This document shows, in pieces, positions 16,641-23,882 of a stretch of 64,000 bases of DNA. The DNA lies in assembly GCA_002316015.1 (NCBI GenBank), contig DCCS01000032.1, forward strand, positions 186,515 through 250,514. The letters are read 5' to 3'. The notes under the pieces were generated by a model. That model searched no databases. It was not told the DNA's origin and was given only the letters and a program-made list of their open reading frames with translations. The stretch comes from Prevotellaceae bacterium UBA1075. GTDB lineage: Bacteria > Bacteroidota > Bacteroidia > Bacteroidales > Bacteroidaceae. How positions within the stretch are numbered: position 1 is the first letter of the stretch; the number at the start of each line of letters is the position of its first letter. The translations under genes and the position numbers were made by a program.

Positions 16641-17702
16641 TCAGCGTCCGCCGCGTCCACCACCGCCGCGTGAACCTCCGCCGAAGCCGCCTCCGCCGCG
16701 TGACCCGCCTCCGAAGCCTCCGCCGCTGAAACCACCTCCGCCGAAGCCTCCGCCCCGCGTGCCGCCACGCACTGACGAGCCCCGGACGGGTGCCTCCTGT
16801 GTGTAGCCACGGCTTGTGGATGTGCCTCCACGGGTGTAGGAGTCACGCGTGCCGCGCGTGCCGGTGTAACGGTCGGCTGTGCCCACCCGTCCGGCTCTGG
16901 TGCCGCCCACGCCCTCGTAGCGTCCTGTGCCGCCCATGCGCGTGGTGCCCACCCGGCCTGCGCGTGTGCCGCCGGCGGTTCCGCCCGTCATGTATCTCCC
17001 GCCCCGCTCACCATGGTTGCGGTAGGCCAGGCTGGGACGGCGGGGTATGAAGTCGCGGTAATGTCCATGAGGGCCCCATCCGCAGTCCCATCCGGGATGG
17101 TGTCCCCATCCCCATCCCCAGTCGTACCATCCCCAGTAGCCGTATCGGTAGTAAGGCATGCACCAGCCGTACCAGGGGTCATACCAGGGGTCGTACCAGC
17201 CGAAGCTGATGTCCCACAGGAACGGGTCGCGCCAGGCCAGCCCGTGGAACCGGTAGAGGCGCGCGGTATAGTAATAGTCGTCATCGTAATAGCCCGCGTC
17301 ATCGTCCCTGTAGCGGTAGCCGCCATCGGGCTCCGTGCCATAGGCTTCGTCCCTGCTGTCGCCTGGGGCATAGCGCGACACCACCCGTGCCCCCGTGCTG
17401 TCCGTGGAGGTCACATACAGCGTGTCGCCCACCAGGCGGGTCACCACCCCGTCCTTTCCGGCCCCGCGGCGGTTATACTCGTCCACGTCCCGCAGTTGTC
17501 CCGTGTGGTAGTCAGCGTCGGTGACTTCCCCGGTCACCACGGGGCGCTGCCGCGTGGCGGTGGTCGCGGGCAGTGTCACTGCCTTCTCGGTCTTGGCCTT
17601 CGCCTTGCCAGGAACAAAGTACATGTCGTCATCGGCACCCTGTGCCCTTGAGGCATAAGGGAGCGACGAAAGTGCCAGAAGCAGAATGAGATTCCTTTTC
17701 AT
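16641..17702 (-). CDS. Exported W/Y/G-rich low-complexity protein
   Basis: A 353-residue exported protein of unknown function. The ATG at 17702 gives a signal peptide (MKRNLILLLALSSLPYASRAQ). The middle is extremely rich in Trp, Tyr, Gly and Asp (for example WYDPWYDPWYGW, then GWGWGHHPGWDCGWG); next come repeats around GGTRAGRVGT; the C-terminal 45 residues are almost only Gly, Arg, Phe and Ser, ending in GGGFGG- and GGSRGG-type repeats. Such proteins occur in Bacteroidota, but no enzymatic domain is visible; a surface, adhesive or scaffold role is a guess. It has a canonical promoter at 17729-17760 and precedes the FadL-like gene. Confidence 0.75.
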   Translation of the reverse strand: MKRNLILLLALSSLPYASRAQGADDDMYFVPGKAKAKTEKAVTLPATTATRQRPVVTGEVTDADYHTGQLRDVDEYNRRGAGKDGVVTRLVGDTLYVTSTDSTGARVVSRYAPGDSRDEAYGTEPDGGYRYRDDDAGYYDDDYYYTARLYRFHGLAWRDPFLWDISFGWYDPWYDPWYGWCMPYYRYGYWGWYDWGWGWGHHPGWDCGWGPHGHYRDFIPRRPSLAYRNHGERGGRYMTGGTAGGTRAGRVGTTRMGGTGRYEGVGGTRAGRVGTADRYTGTRGTRDSYTRGGTSTSRGYTQEAPVRGSSVRGGTRGGGFGGGGFSGGGFGGGSRGGGGFGGGSRGGGGRGGR

Positions 17703-17728
17703 ATTCCTTGCCTTTATGTTTTCCTGCA

Positions 17729-17760
17729 CAAAGGTATCCCCTTTCGCCGAGATGTCCAAA
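17729..17760 (-). promoter_or_regulatory. Promoter of the W/Y/G-rich protein operon
   Basis: The minus strand shows TTTG (17760-17757), a 20-base spacer and TACCTTTG (17736-17729), a canonical -33/-7 pair 27 bases before the start at 17702. Confidence 0.75.
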
Positions 17761-17812
17761 GGGATTTAACCTATTTTCGGGGAGAAGCCCCTCCAGTTAT
17801 ACTTTTTTATCA

Positions 17813-17820
17813 TAATTTTG
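17813..17820 (+). promoter_or_regulatory. -7 box of prmA, start nine bases downstream
   Basis: TAATTTTG matches TAnnTTTG. The ATG at 17830 follows by nine bases, so the transcript leader would be only a few bases long. No obvious -33 box is seen. Confidence 0.55.
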
Positions 17821-17829
17821 CCCAGCGAT

Positions 17830-18681
17830 ATGAGATACACCGAGGTTACATTCACGATAAGCCCCTACAGCCAGGCGGCCTCCGACCTGCTGGCCGCGCT
17901 TCTGGGCGACGAGGGTTTCGAGACCTTTACCGAGAGCGAGGACGGGCTGGTGGGCTATGTGCAGCAGCCGTTCTGGGACGGGGGGCGGGTGCAGCGTGTG
18001 CTGGGCCACTTCCCCCTGCCTGGCATCCGCATCACCTTCAGCGCGCAGGACGCGCCCTACCAGGACTGGAACCAGATGTGGGAGGAGGAGGGCTTCCAGC
18101 CCGTGGTCATCGCAGGCCAGATAGTGGTGCATGACACCCGCCACAGCGACGTGCCCGCACTGCCCTATGACATCACCATATCACCCAGGCAGGCTTTCGG
18201 CACGGGCAGCCACCACACCACACGCATGATACTGGAGTGGCTCATGCAGGCCGACTTGCAGGGGCTGGACGTGGTAGATGCCGGCACAGGCACGGGAGTG
18301 CTGAGCGTCATGTGCATCCTGAGGGGCGCCAGGCACGTGCTGGCCTACGACATCGACGAGTGGAGCACGGACAATGCCCGCGACAACCTCCTGCTCAACG
18401 GCATCGGCTCTGCCCGTGTGGAGGTGCGCCTGGGCGATGCCTCGGCACTGAAGCCCACAGACCGGGCGCACCTGTTGATGGCAAACATCAACAGAAACAT
18501 ACTATTGGCTGACATGCAGCAGTTTGTGCTGTCGCTTGAGGCAGGAGGGCAGCTGCTGCTGAGCGGCTTTTACGAGCAGGATATCCCGCTTCTGGCCGAG
18601 GCTGCGTCCCGCTACGGAATGCGCCTTGTGGAGAAGCGCGTGGAGGACCACTGGGCCATGCTCCTGCTGCAGAAGGGCTGA
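17830..18681 (+). CDS. prmA: Ribosomal protein L11 methyltransferase
   Basis: Cytosolic SAM-dependent enzyme trimethylating ribosomal protein L11, 283 residues. The N-terminal substrate-recognition domain (about 1-95) ends at YQDWNQMWEE, and the methyltransferase domain has the PrmA segment SPRQAFGTGSHHTT, motif I DAGTGTGVLS, the acidic ligand in LAYDIDEW and the post-II motif ANINRNIL. The ATG at 17830 is preferred to a TTG at 17818 because the latter lies inside the promoter box. The gene is single and is followed by the repeat island. Confidence 0.93.
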   Translation: MRYTEVTFTISPYSQAASDLLAALLGDEGFETFTESEDGLVGYVQQPFWDGGRVQRVLGHFPLPGIRITFSAQDAPYQDWNQMWEEEGFQPVVIAGQIVVHDTRHSDVPALPYDITISPRQAFGTGSHHTTRMILEWLMQADLQGLDVVDAGTGTGVLSVMCILRGARHVLAYDIDEWSTDNARDNLLLNGIGSARVEVRLGDASALKPTDRAHLLMANINRNILLADMQQFVLSLEAGGQLLLSGFYEQDIPLLAEAASRYGMRLVEKRVEDHWAMLLLQKG

Positions 18682-18694
18682 GGGGGAGGGAAAG

Positions 18695-18743
18695 AGCCCC
18701 CTCACAGGCATCTCGAAGCCCCCTCACAGACAACTCAAAGCCC
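18695..18743 (+). repeat. 22-bp periodic repeat with CCCCCTCACAG core
   Basis: Units at 18695-18716 and 18717-18738 share AGCCCCCTCACAG followed by a nine-base variable tail, and a third diverged unit (AGCCCCCTCCCGG) starts at 18739. The array lies just after the prmA stop and merges with the C/G hairpin element at 18744. Confidence 0.65.
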
Positions 18744-18769
18744 CCTCCCGGCCTCCCCCGAGGGGGAGG

Positions 18770-19023
18770 TGACCTTTGGGGCACTTTTTTCAGATGAAAG
18801 TCAGGTCGCTTTCTCTGGTTTTACCCATGAGGGAGGATGGGTTTCTCGTCTCAACCATATTTGTATTCGTTTCCGATATCTGCTTGAATTGTAGCCTATT
18901 CCTTTCCTTCTTCTGTAGTGAAGGTACAATTGGTTTGCTGTGGTAATCCCAGTGGGAAGGAAGTGCTCCTGGAGGCCTGGTGCCACATTGCTCTGATAAG
19001 TCCGCCTGCAACCCCCTCAAAAC
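18770..19023. other. Lower-GC intergenic segment without a supported gene
   Basis: This stretch is visibly lower in GC than its surroundings. It is open in several frames on the minus strand, but the frames overlap each other, run into the adjacent repeats and lack a promoter box, so I do not call a gene. It may be a remnant or part of a mobile repeat unit. Confidence 0.5.
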
Positions 19024-19145
19024 GCATGCCGCTGCATTGCCCAATGCAGCGCGCTGCGATCGCCAACGCATGCCGCTGCATGTGCCAACGCAGCGCGCTG
19101 CGATCGCCAACGCATGCCGCTGCATTTTTCGATGCGGCAGGCAAC
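19024..19145 (+). repeat. 22-bp tandem repeat, locus B
   Basis: Five 22-base units start at 19024, 19046, 19068, 19090 and 19112, then a partial unit runs to 19145. Two types alternate: GCATGCCGCTGCAT... and GCAGCGCGCTGCGATCGCC..., most ending GCCAAY. Because 22 is not a multiple of three and the units lack stops, all frames stay open through the array, which produces spurious ORFs. Related arrays are at 1-61 and 48986-49073. Confidence 0.8.
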
Positions 19146-19275
19146 AGGATTGGAGGAAGCCACTTCCCGCATCCCAAGGAAGGCTTCTAAAGCGTCCCCT
19201 CCCCCTTGGGGGAGGCTGGGAGGTGTCTTCCTCCTTTTCCGTCGCCCATGCCCCGCCTTTCTCGCCGAAAAGCAT

Positions 19276-19283
19276 TATTTTTG
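19276..19283 (+). promoter_or_regulatory. -7 box for the 63-aa gene
   Basis: TATTTTTG matches TAnnTTTG and lies 30 bases before the ATG at 19314. It supports that short ORF as a real gene downstream of the repeat island. Confidence 0.55.
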
Positions 19284-19313
19284 CACGAGGAACATAAACC
19301 AACCACACATACA

Positions 19314-19505
19314 ATGAGCGACGGAAACTTCAACAGGGCTCTCCTGCCCTCCACCCCATACCGCAGCGGCATCAAGATGGGCCAGCAGCAATTGCGCGCC
19401 AAGGCAGAGGCAGCCTTCCGCGAGGTGGTAAGAAAAAAGTTCCCCACCCTGGCGGATGAGGAACTGGATGAACTGGCCCGCGAGTTCCACGGGCGGCTCC
19501 TGTAG
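19314..19505 (+). CDS. Small hypothetical protein (63 aa)
   Basis: A 63-residue soluble protein, starting MSDGNFNRALLP and containing a helical, charged C-terminal half (RAKAEAAFREVVRKKF, then EELDELAREFHGRLL). The composition, promoter box at 19276 and tight convergent packing against purT (stop-to-stop gap of four bases) argue for a real gene. I do not recognise the family. An upstream extension of the frame to 19206 runs into the repeat island and is not used. Confidence 0.7.
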   Translation: MSDGNFNRALLPSTPYRSGIKMGQQQLRAKAEAAFREVVRKKFPTLADEELDELAREFHGRLL

Positions 19506-19509
19506 GCCC

Positions 19510-20676
19510 TTATCTCACGCTTACCCGCGCGGCCAGTGCCTTGCACTTCTCGCGCAACTGCTCCTGCGAGGCCGAGACATCGTCCCAGCACACCACCACA
19601 CCCATGCGCCTGCCCACATGCGCCTGGGGCTTGCCGAAGATGCGCAGGTAGGTTTGCGGTGCCGCGCACACGTCCTCCATACCGTCATATTCGGGGCTTG
19701 CGGTCTCCACATCGGCAAGGATCACGGCCGAGGTTCCCTGCCGTTCCAGTGTCACTTCGGGGATGGGCAGACCCAGCACGGCGCGGCAGTGCAGTTCAAA
19801 CTCCGTCAGGTTCTGTGTCCCGGCCATGGTCACCATGCCCGTGTCGTGCGGTCTGGGGCTCAGCTCGCTGAATATCACGCCCCGGCCCTCGCTCACGAAG
19901 AACTCCACGCCCCATATTCCCGCGCCCGTGAGAGCCTGGGTCACCTGTGCTGCCATGTGCCGGGCCTGGGCCAGGTGCTCGGGCCGCATGCGCCGCGGCT
20001 GGAAACTCTCGCGGTAGTCACCGCCCTTCTGCACATGTCCGATGGGGGCGCAGAAGAGCGTGGGGCCGTCCTTCTGGGTCACGGTAAGGAGGGTGATCTC
20101 GTAGTCAAAGGGGATGAACTCCTCCACGATGACCTCCATGATGTCGCCCCTGCACCCCTCGCAGGCACAGTGCCATGCCTGCTCCAGGCCTTCGGGGCTG
20201 TCCACCCTGCTCTGCCCGTGCCCGCTGCTGCTCATGAGCGGCTTGATGATGCAGGGGAATCCCACCAGAGAGGCGGCCTCCTGCAGTTCACCATAGGTGC
20301 GGGCATAGCGGTAGGCGGCCGTGCGCAGCCCCAGTTGGGTGTGTGCCAGTTCGCGTATCTCCTTGCGGTTCATCGTGAAGTTGACCGCCCTGGCGCTTGG
20401 CGCCACCTGTATGCCGCGCCGCTCGCACTCGTAGAGTCTCTCGGTGCGTATGGCCTCTATCTCTGGCACGATGATGTCGGGGCGCACCTCCTCCACCACG
20501 CGCATGAGCGCGTCGCCGTCGAGCATGTTGAACACGCGGCACTCGTCGGCCACCTGCATGGCGGGCGCGCGTTCGTACTTGTCACAGGCCACTACGTACT
20601 GGCCCAGCCTCTTGCACGCGATGACAAACTCCTTGCCCAGTTCCCCCGAGCCCAGAAGAAGGATTTTCTTTACCAT
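19510..20676 (-). CDS. purT: Formate-dependent phosphoribosylglycinamide formyltransferase
   Basis: Cytosolic purine-pathway enzyme of 388 residues that makes formyl-GAR from GAR, formate and ATP. It is an ATP-grasp protein: N-terminal domain with LLLGSGELGKE, central ATP-binding lobes with IIKPLMSSSGHGQS and EVIVEEFIPFDYEITLLT, and the later FFVSEGRGVIFSELSPRPHDTGMVT segment holding metal ligands. Length and motifs fit PurT closely. The leader upstream of the start contains short GC-rich direct repeats (20704-20770) and no recognisable -7 box; it may be transcribed from rarA. Confidence 0.95.
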   Translation of the reverse strand: MVKKILLLGSGELGKEFVIACKRLGQYVVACDKYERAPAMQVADECRVFNMLDGDALMRVVEEVRPDIIVPEIEAIRTERLYECERRGIQVAPSARAVNFTMNRKEIRELAHTQLGLRTAAYRYARTYGELQEAASLVGFPCIIKPLMSSSGHGQSRVDSPEGLEQAWHCACEGCRGDIMEVIVEEFIPFDYEITLLTVTQKDGPTLFCAPIGHVQKGGDYRESFQPRRMRPEHLAQARHMAAQVTQALTGAGIWGVEFFVSEGRGVIFSELSPRPHDTGMVTMAGTQNLTEFELHCRAVLGLPIPEVTLERQGTSAVILADVETASPEYDGMEDVCAAPQTYLRIFGKPQAHVGRRMGVVVCWDDVSASQEQLREKCKALAARVSVR

Positions 20677-20703
20677 AATAATTTATATGCGGTTGTTCGG
20701 TTT

Positions 20704-20770
20704 TGCGGTTGCGTATGCGGCTTCTGCGGTTGCGTATGCGGTCTTGCGGCCGTATGGTCTTGCGGTTCCG
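20704..20770. repeat. Short direct repeats in the purT leader
   Basis: TGCGGTTGCGTATGCGG occurs at 20704 and 20725, then shortened copies (TGCGGCCGTATGG, TGCGGTTCCG) follow at 20745 and 20761, a spacing of 16-21 bases. On the transcribed minus strand they read as ACCGCA-rich repeats. A second pair, CACCTCACAG at 20811 and 20832, lies nearer rarA. The 182-base gap between rarA and purT is made largely of these. Confidence 0.6.
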
Positions 20771-20858
20771 TGGTGGGCAGCATCGCCCTTGTCGAGCCTT
20801 TTCGCCCCAGCACCTCACAGCCTTATGGCATCACCTCACAGCCCCGCCGCCCCGCACG

Positions 20859-22133
20859 CTACTCCTTGTATCTGTCCCCCCAGCAGTTGACCATGTGCTC
20901 GCGCAGGCGCTCCTCGGCGGGATTGGGCTGCGCGTGCCACAGCCGCAGGCTTTCCATGCCGTCGGGCAGGAACTGCTGCCGCACGAAGTGTCCCTCGTAG
21001 TCATGGGCATACTTGTAGCCCCGGGCATATCCCAGTTGCTCCATGAGTTTTGTGGGTGCGTTGCGCAGGTGCAGCGGCACGGGCAGGTCGCCCGTCTGCC
21101 TGACGGTCTGGATGGCCTGGTTGATGCCGTTGTAGGCCGAGTTGCTCTTGGCGCTGGTGGCCAGGTACACGGTGGCCTCGGCCAGGGGGATGCGTCCTTC
21201 GGGCCATCCGATCTTCATCACGGCGTCAAAGGCGGCGTTGGCCAGCAGCAGCGCGTTGGGGTTGGCCAGGCCGATGTCCTCGCTCGCGCTGATGACCAGG
21301 CGGCGCGCTATGAAGGCGGGGTCCTCGCCGCCCTCTATCATGCGCGCCAGCCAGTATAGGGCCGCATCGGGGTCGCTGCCACGGATGCTCTTGATGAAGG
21401 CCGAGATGATGTCGTAATGCATCTCCCCGTCTTTGTCGTAGGCCATGGGGTTCTGCTGCAAGCGGTCGGTCACGGTGCGGTCATCGATGACCACGGTATC
21501 GCTCTCCCCTGCCGACTCGTACAGGAGCTCCAGGATGTTGAGCAGCTTGCGCGCGTCCCCCCCGCTGTAGCGGAGCAGCGCTGAGGTCTCCTTGACCTCG
21601 AACTTCTTCTGCCTGAGCAGCGTGTCGCGCCCGGTGGCTCTCGTGACCAGGGCGAGCAGGTCGTCCCGCTCCAGGGGCTTGAGCGTATATACCTGGCAGC
21701 GCGAGAGCAGGGGGCGGATGACCTCGAAGGAGGGGTTCTCGGTGGTGGCGCCTATCAGCGTCACCACTCCCTGCTCCACCGCGCCCAGCAGGGAGTCCTG
21801 CTGCGACTTGGAGAACCGGTGTATCTCGTCGATGAAGAGGATGGGGCTTGGCGAGTTGAAGAAGCGGCTGTTGCGCGCGCGCTCAATCACCTCGCGCACC
21901 TCCTTCACCCCGCTCGTCACGGCACTCAGTGTGAAGAAGGGGATGTCAAGTTGCCTGGCAATGATGGTGGCCAGGGTGGTCTTGCCCACTCCGGGAGGCC
22001 CCCACAGGATGAAGCTGCTGAGGCGGCCGCCCTCTATCATGCGGCGCAGCACGGCACCCTCGCCCACCAGATGCCGCTGCCCGATGTAGTCGTCCAGCGT
22101 CTGCGGACGCATTCTCTCTGCCAATGGTTGCAT
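20859..22133 (-). CDS. rarA: Replication-associated recombination protein A (AAA+ ATPase)
   Basis: RarA/MgsA/WRNIP1-type AAA+ ATPase of 424 residues acting at stalled replication forks. It shows MRPQTLDDYIGQRHLVG near the start, Walker A GPPGVGKT (45-52), Walker B with LFIDEIHRF (about 98), sensor 1 GATTENPSF and the C-terminal RarA domain (YWLARMIEGGEDP, then KNS-like YNGINQAIQ). The ATG at 22133 is chosen as it matches the family start and follows a TAACTTTG box by eight bases; the open frame continues to 22316 through very GC-rich DNA with no homology. Confidence 0.94.
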   Translation of the reverse strand: MQPLAERMRPQTLDDYIGQRHLVGEGAVLRRMIEGGRLSSFILWGPPGVGKTTLATIIARQLDIPFFTLSAVTSGVKEVREVIERARNSRFFNSPSPILFIDEIHRFSKSQQDSLLGAVEQGVVTLIGATTENPSFEVIRPLLSRCQVYTLKPLERDDLLALVTRATGRDTLLRQKKFEVKETSALLRYSGGDARKLLNILELLYESAGESDTVVIDDRTVTDRLQQNPMAYDKDGEMHYDIISAFIKSIRGSDPDAALYWLARMIEGGEDPAFIARRLVISASEDIGLANPNALLLANAAFDAVMKIGWPEGRIPLAEATVYLATSAKSNSAYNGINQAIQTVRQTGDLPVPLHLRNAPTKLMEQLGYARGYKYAHDYEGHFVRQQFLPDGMESLRLWHAQPNPAEERLREHMVNCWGDRYKE

Positions 22134-22141
22134 ATCAGGTG

Positions 22142-22149
22142 CAAAGTTA
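22142..22149 (-). promoter_or_regulatory. -7 box of rarA, near-leaderless
   Basis: The minus strand reads TAACTTTG with only eight bases between it and the ATG. This fixes the start at 22133 and implies a leader of a few bases at most. Confidence 0.6.
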
Positions 22150-22362
22150 CGAAAAAGCGGGCAAGGCGGGCTCGCGCGCGAAGCACTTTTTCTTCCCGCG
22201 CGGGGATGCCGGGCGCGGCTTGCTTGTGCCACTGCCTCCCGGCAGGAGGCGGCCCTTTCCCCCTCGCGCACCGCGCGGGGCGCAGCACCTCGGGCCGCGC
22301 GAATTTGGCCGCGCAAGCCCCAATATGTCGGCAGTCATGGGCGGTGAAAGGAAAAAAAGGCG
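22150..22362. other. Very GC-rich divergent intergenic region between rarA and pyrB
   Basis: About 210 bases with runs of CGCG and a perfect hairpin GCCTCC/GGAGGC near 22235-22250. No gene is supported. The open frames across it are an effect of high GC. It lies upstream of the pyrB -7 box and so may contain regulatory sites for pyrimidine control, but none is recognisable. Confidence 0.45.
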
Positions 22363-22370
22363 TAACTTTG
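22363..22370 (+). promoter_or_regulatory. -7 box of the pyrB operon
   Basis: TAACTTTG lies 39 bases before the pyrB ATG at 22409. There is no clear -33 box and no hairpin plus T-run in the short leader, so transcription attenuation of the enterobacterial kind is not suggested. Confidence 0.65.
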
Positions 22371-22408
22371 ACACCCGTAAAAAGCACATCACGACATAAG
22401 CCGACACA

Positions 22409-23356
22409 ATGGAAAACAGAAGTCTGGTAACAATAGCCAAGCACACGAGGGAGAGAATCCTGTATCTCATCGAGATGGCGCAGGAGTTCGAGAGCCACCC
22501 CAACCGCCGCATACTGGAGGGCAAGATTGTGGCGACACTGTTCTTCGAGCCCAGCACGCGCACGCGGCTGAGTTTCGAGACGGCCGCCAACAGGCTCGGG
22601 GCAAGGGTCATCGGGTTTGCCGACCCGAAGGTGACGAGCGGCACCAAGGGCGAGACACTCAAGGACACTATCATGATGGTGTCCAATTATGCCGACATCA
22701 TCGTCATGCGGCATTACCTGGAGGGTGCGGCGCAATATGCCAGCGAGGTGTCGCCGGTGCCCATCGTCAACGCGGGCGACGGAGCCAACCAGCACCCCAG
22801 CCAGACCATGCTGGACTTGTATTCCATATACAAGACCCAGGGCAGGCTGGACGGCCTGGACATCTACCTGGTGGGAGACCTCAAGTACGGGCGCACCGTG
22901 CACAGCATGCTCACGGCCATGAGGCACTTCAACCCCACCTTCCACTTCATCGCGCCCGACGAGCTGGCCATGCCCGACTGCTACAAGATGTACTGCCGCG
23001 AGCATGGCATACGCTTCATCGAGCACCAGGACTTCGACGCGGACACCATTGCCGGGGCCGACATCCTGTACATGACACGCGTGCAGAGGGAGCGCTTCAC
23101 CGACCTGGAGGAGTACGAGCGCGTCAAGAACCGCTACCTGCTCAAGGAGGACATGCTCCGCAAGGCGCGCCCCAACCTGAAAATCCTGCATCCCCTGCCG
23201 CGCGTCAACGAGATAGAGTACAGCATCGACGACACGCCCTACGCCTATTATTTCCAGCAGGCGCGCAACGGGCTCTATGCCAGGCAGGCACTCATCTGCG
23301 ACGCCCTGGGCATCACGCTTGACGACATAAGGAACGACAAAACGATTATCGAATGA
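22409..23356 (+). CDS. pyrB: Aspartate carbamoyltransferase, catalytic subunit
   Basis: Catalytic chain of the first committed enzyme of pyrimidine synthesis, joining carbamoyl phosphate and aspartate, 315 residues. The carbamoyl-phosphate motif FEPSTRTRLSF is at about 46-56, the conserved HP..Q segment appears as NQHPSQTMLD, and the Asp-binding domain has HPLPRVNEI near the end. Length is typical. The stop overlaps the pyrI start as ATGA, matching the fixed stoichiometry of the two chains in the holoenzyme. Confidence 0.97.
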   Translation: MENRSLVTIAKHTRERILYLIEMAQEFESHPNRRILEGKIVATLFFEPSTRTRLSFETAANRLGARVIGFADPKVTSGTKGETLKDTIMMVSNYADIIVMRHYLEGAAQYASEVSPVPIVNAGDGANQHPSQTMLDLYSIYKTQGRLDGLDIYLVGDLKYGRTVHSMLTAMRHFNPTFHFIAPDELAMPDCYKMYCREHGIRFIEHQDFDADTIAGADILYMTRVQRERFTDLEEYERVKNRYLLKEDMLRKARPNLKILHPLPRVNEIEYSIDDTPYAYYFQQARNGLYARQALICDALGITLDDIRNDKTIIE

Positions 23357-23808
23357 AAAGGGAGGAACTGCAAGTGGCCGCGCTGAGGAACGGCACCGTC
23401 ATTGACCACATACCCTCTGACCGGATCTTCGAGGTGGTGAACCTGCTGCACCTGGAGCAGGTGCATTCCTCGGTCACCATCGGGTACAACCTCAAGAGCC
23501 GGAAGATGGGCAAGAAGAGTATCGTGAAGATCGCCGACACCTTCTTCACGCCCGAGAAGCTCAACCAGCTCTCCGTCATCACGCCCAACGCCACCCTGTG
23601 CGTGATACGCGACTATGAGGTGGTCGAGAAGAGGGAGGTGCGCATGCCCGAGGAACTGGTGGGCATCGTCAAGTGTGACAACCACAAGTGCGTCACCAAC
23701 AACGAGCCTATGAGGACACGCTTCCATGTGCTCGACAAGGAGAGGGGAATCCTGCAGTGCCGCTACTGCAACCGCGAGATAAGCCTGGACAAGGTCAAAC
23801 TGGTGTAG
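23353..23808 (+). CDS. pyrI: Aspartate carbamoyltransferase, regulatory subunit
   Basis: Regulatory chain of 151 residues that gives nucleotide feedback control to PyrB. The N-terminal allosteric domain is followed by the zinc domain with its four cysteines visible (Cys108, Cys113, Cys136, Cys139 in KCDNHKC and QCRYCN), needed for contact with the catalytic trimer. It overlaps pyrB by four bases. Presence of PyrI predicts a class B holoenzyme inhibited by CTP. Confidence 0.97.
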   Translation: MKREELQVAALRNGTVIDHIPSDRIFEVVNLLHLEQVHSSVTIGYNLKSRKMGKKSIVKIADTFFTPEKLNQLSVITPNATLCVIRDYEVVEKREVRMPEELVGIVKCDNHKCVTNNEPMRTRFHVLDKERGILQCRYCNREISLDKVKLV

Positions 23809-23882
23809 GGCCCGCCCCACAGAAGACATCAAAGCCACAAGACATTCACAAACAACTTACACGCAAAAAAGGGAGAGAGATT

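Larger units (their letters stand above)
18744..19223. repeat. Inverted 26-bp C/G hairpin repeats flanking a repeat island
   Basis: A 26-base sequence at 18744-18769 recurs inverted at 19198-19223 with two mismatches. Each copy contains an 8-bp perfect hairpin, CCTCCCCC/GGGGGAGG, with a 2-base loop, and homology extends weakly for another ten bases toward the interior. The copies bound about 430 bases holding a lower-GC segment and the second 22-bp repeat array. This is a MITE-like layout, but no target-site duplication is evident, so the copies may simply be two members of one dispersed hairpin repeat. Confidence 0.55.

Noticed and set aside
18790..19314. Minus-strand open frame of 174 codons across the repeat island
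   Set aside because: It runs through three different repeat types, is open only because the 22-bp repeat lacks stops, and has no promoter box or family features.
22134..22316. N-terminal extension of rarA by 61 codons
   Set aside because: Arg/Ala-rich translation of GC-rich intergenic DNA upstream of a good -7 box; homologous start is at 22133.
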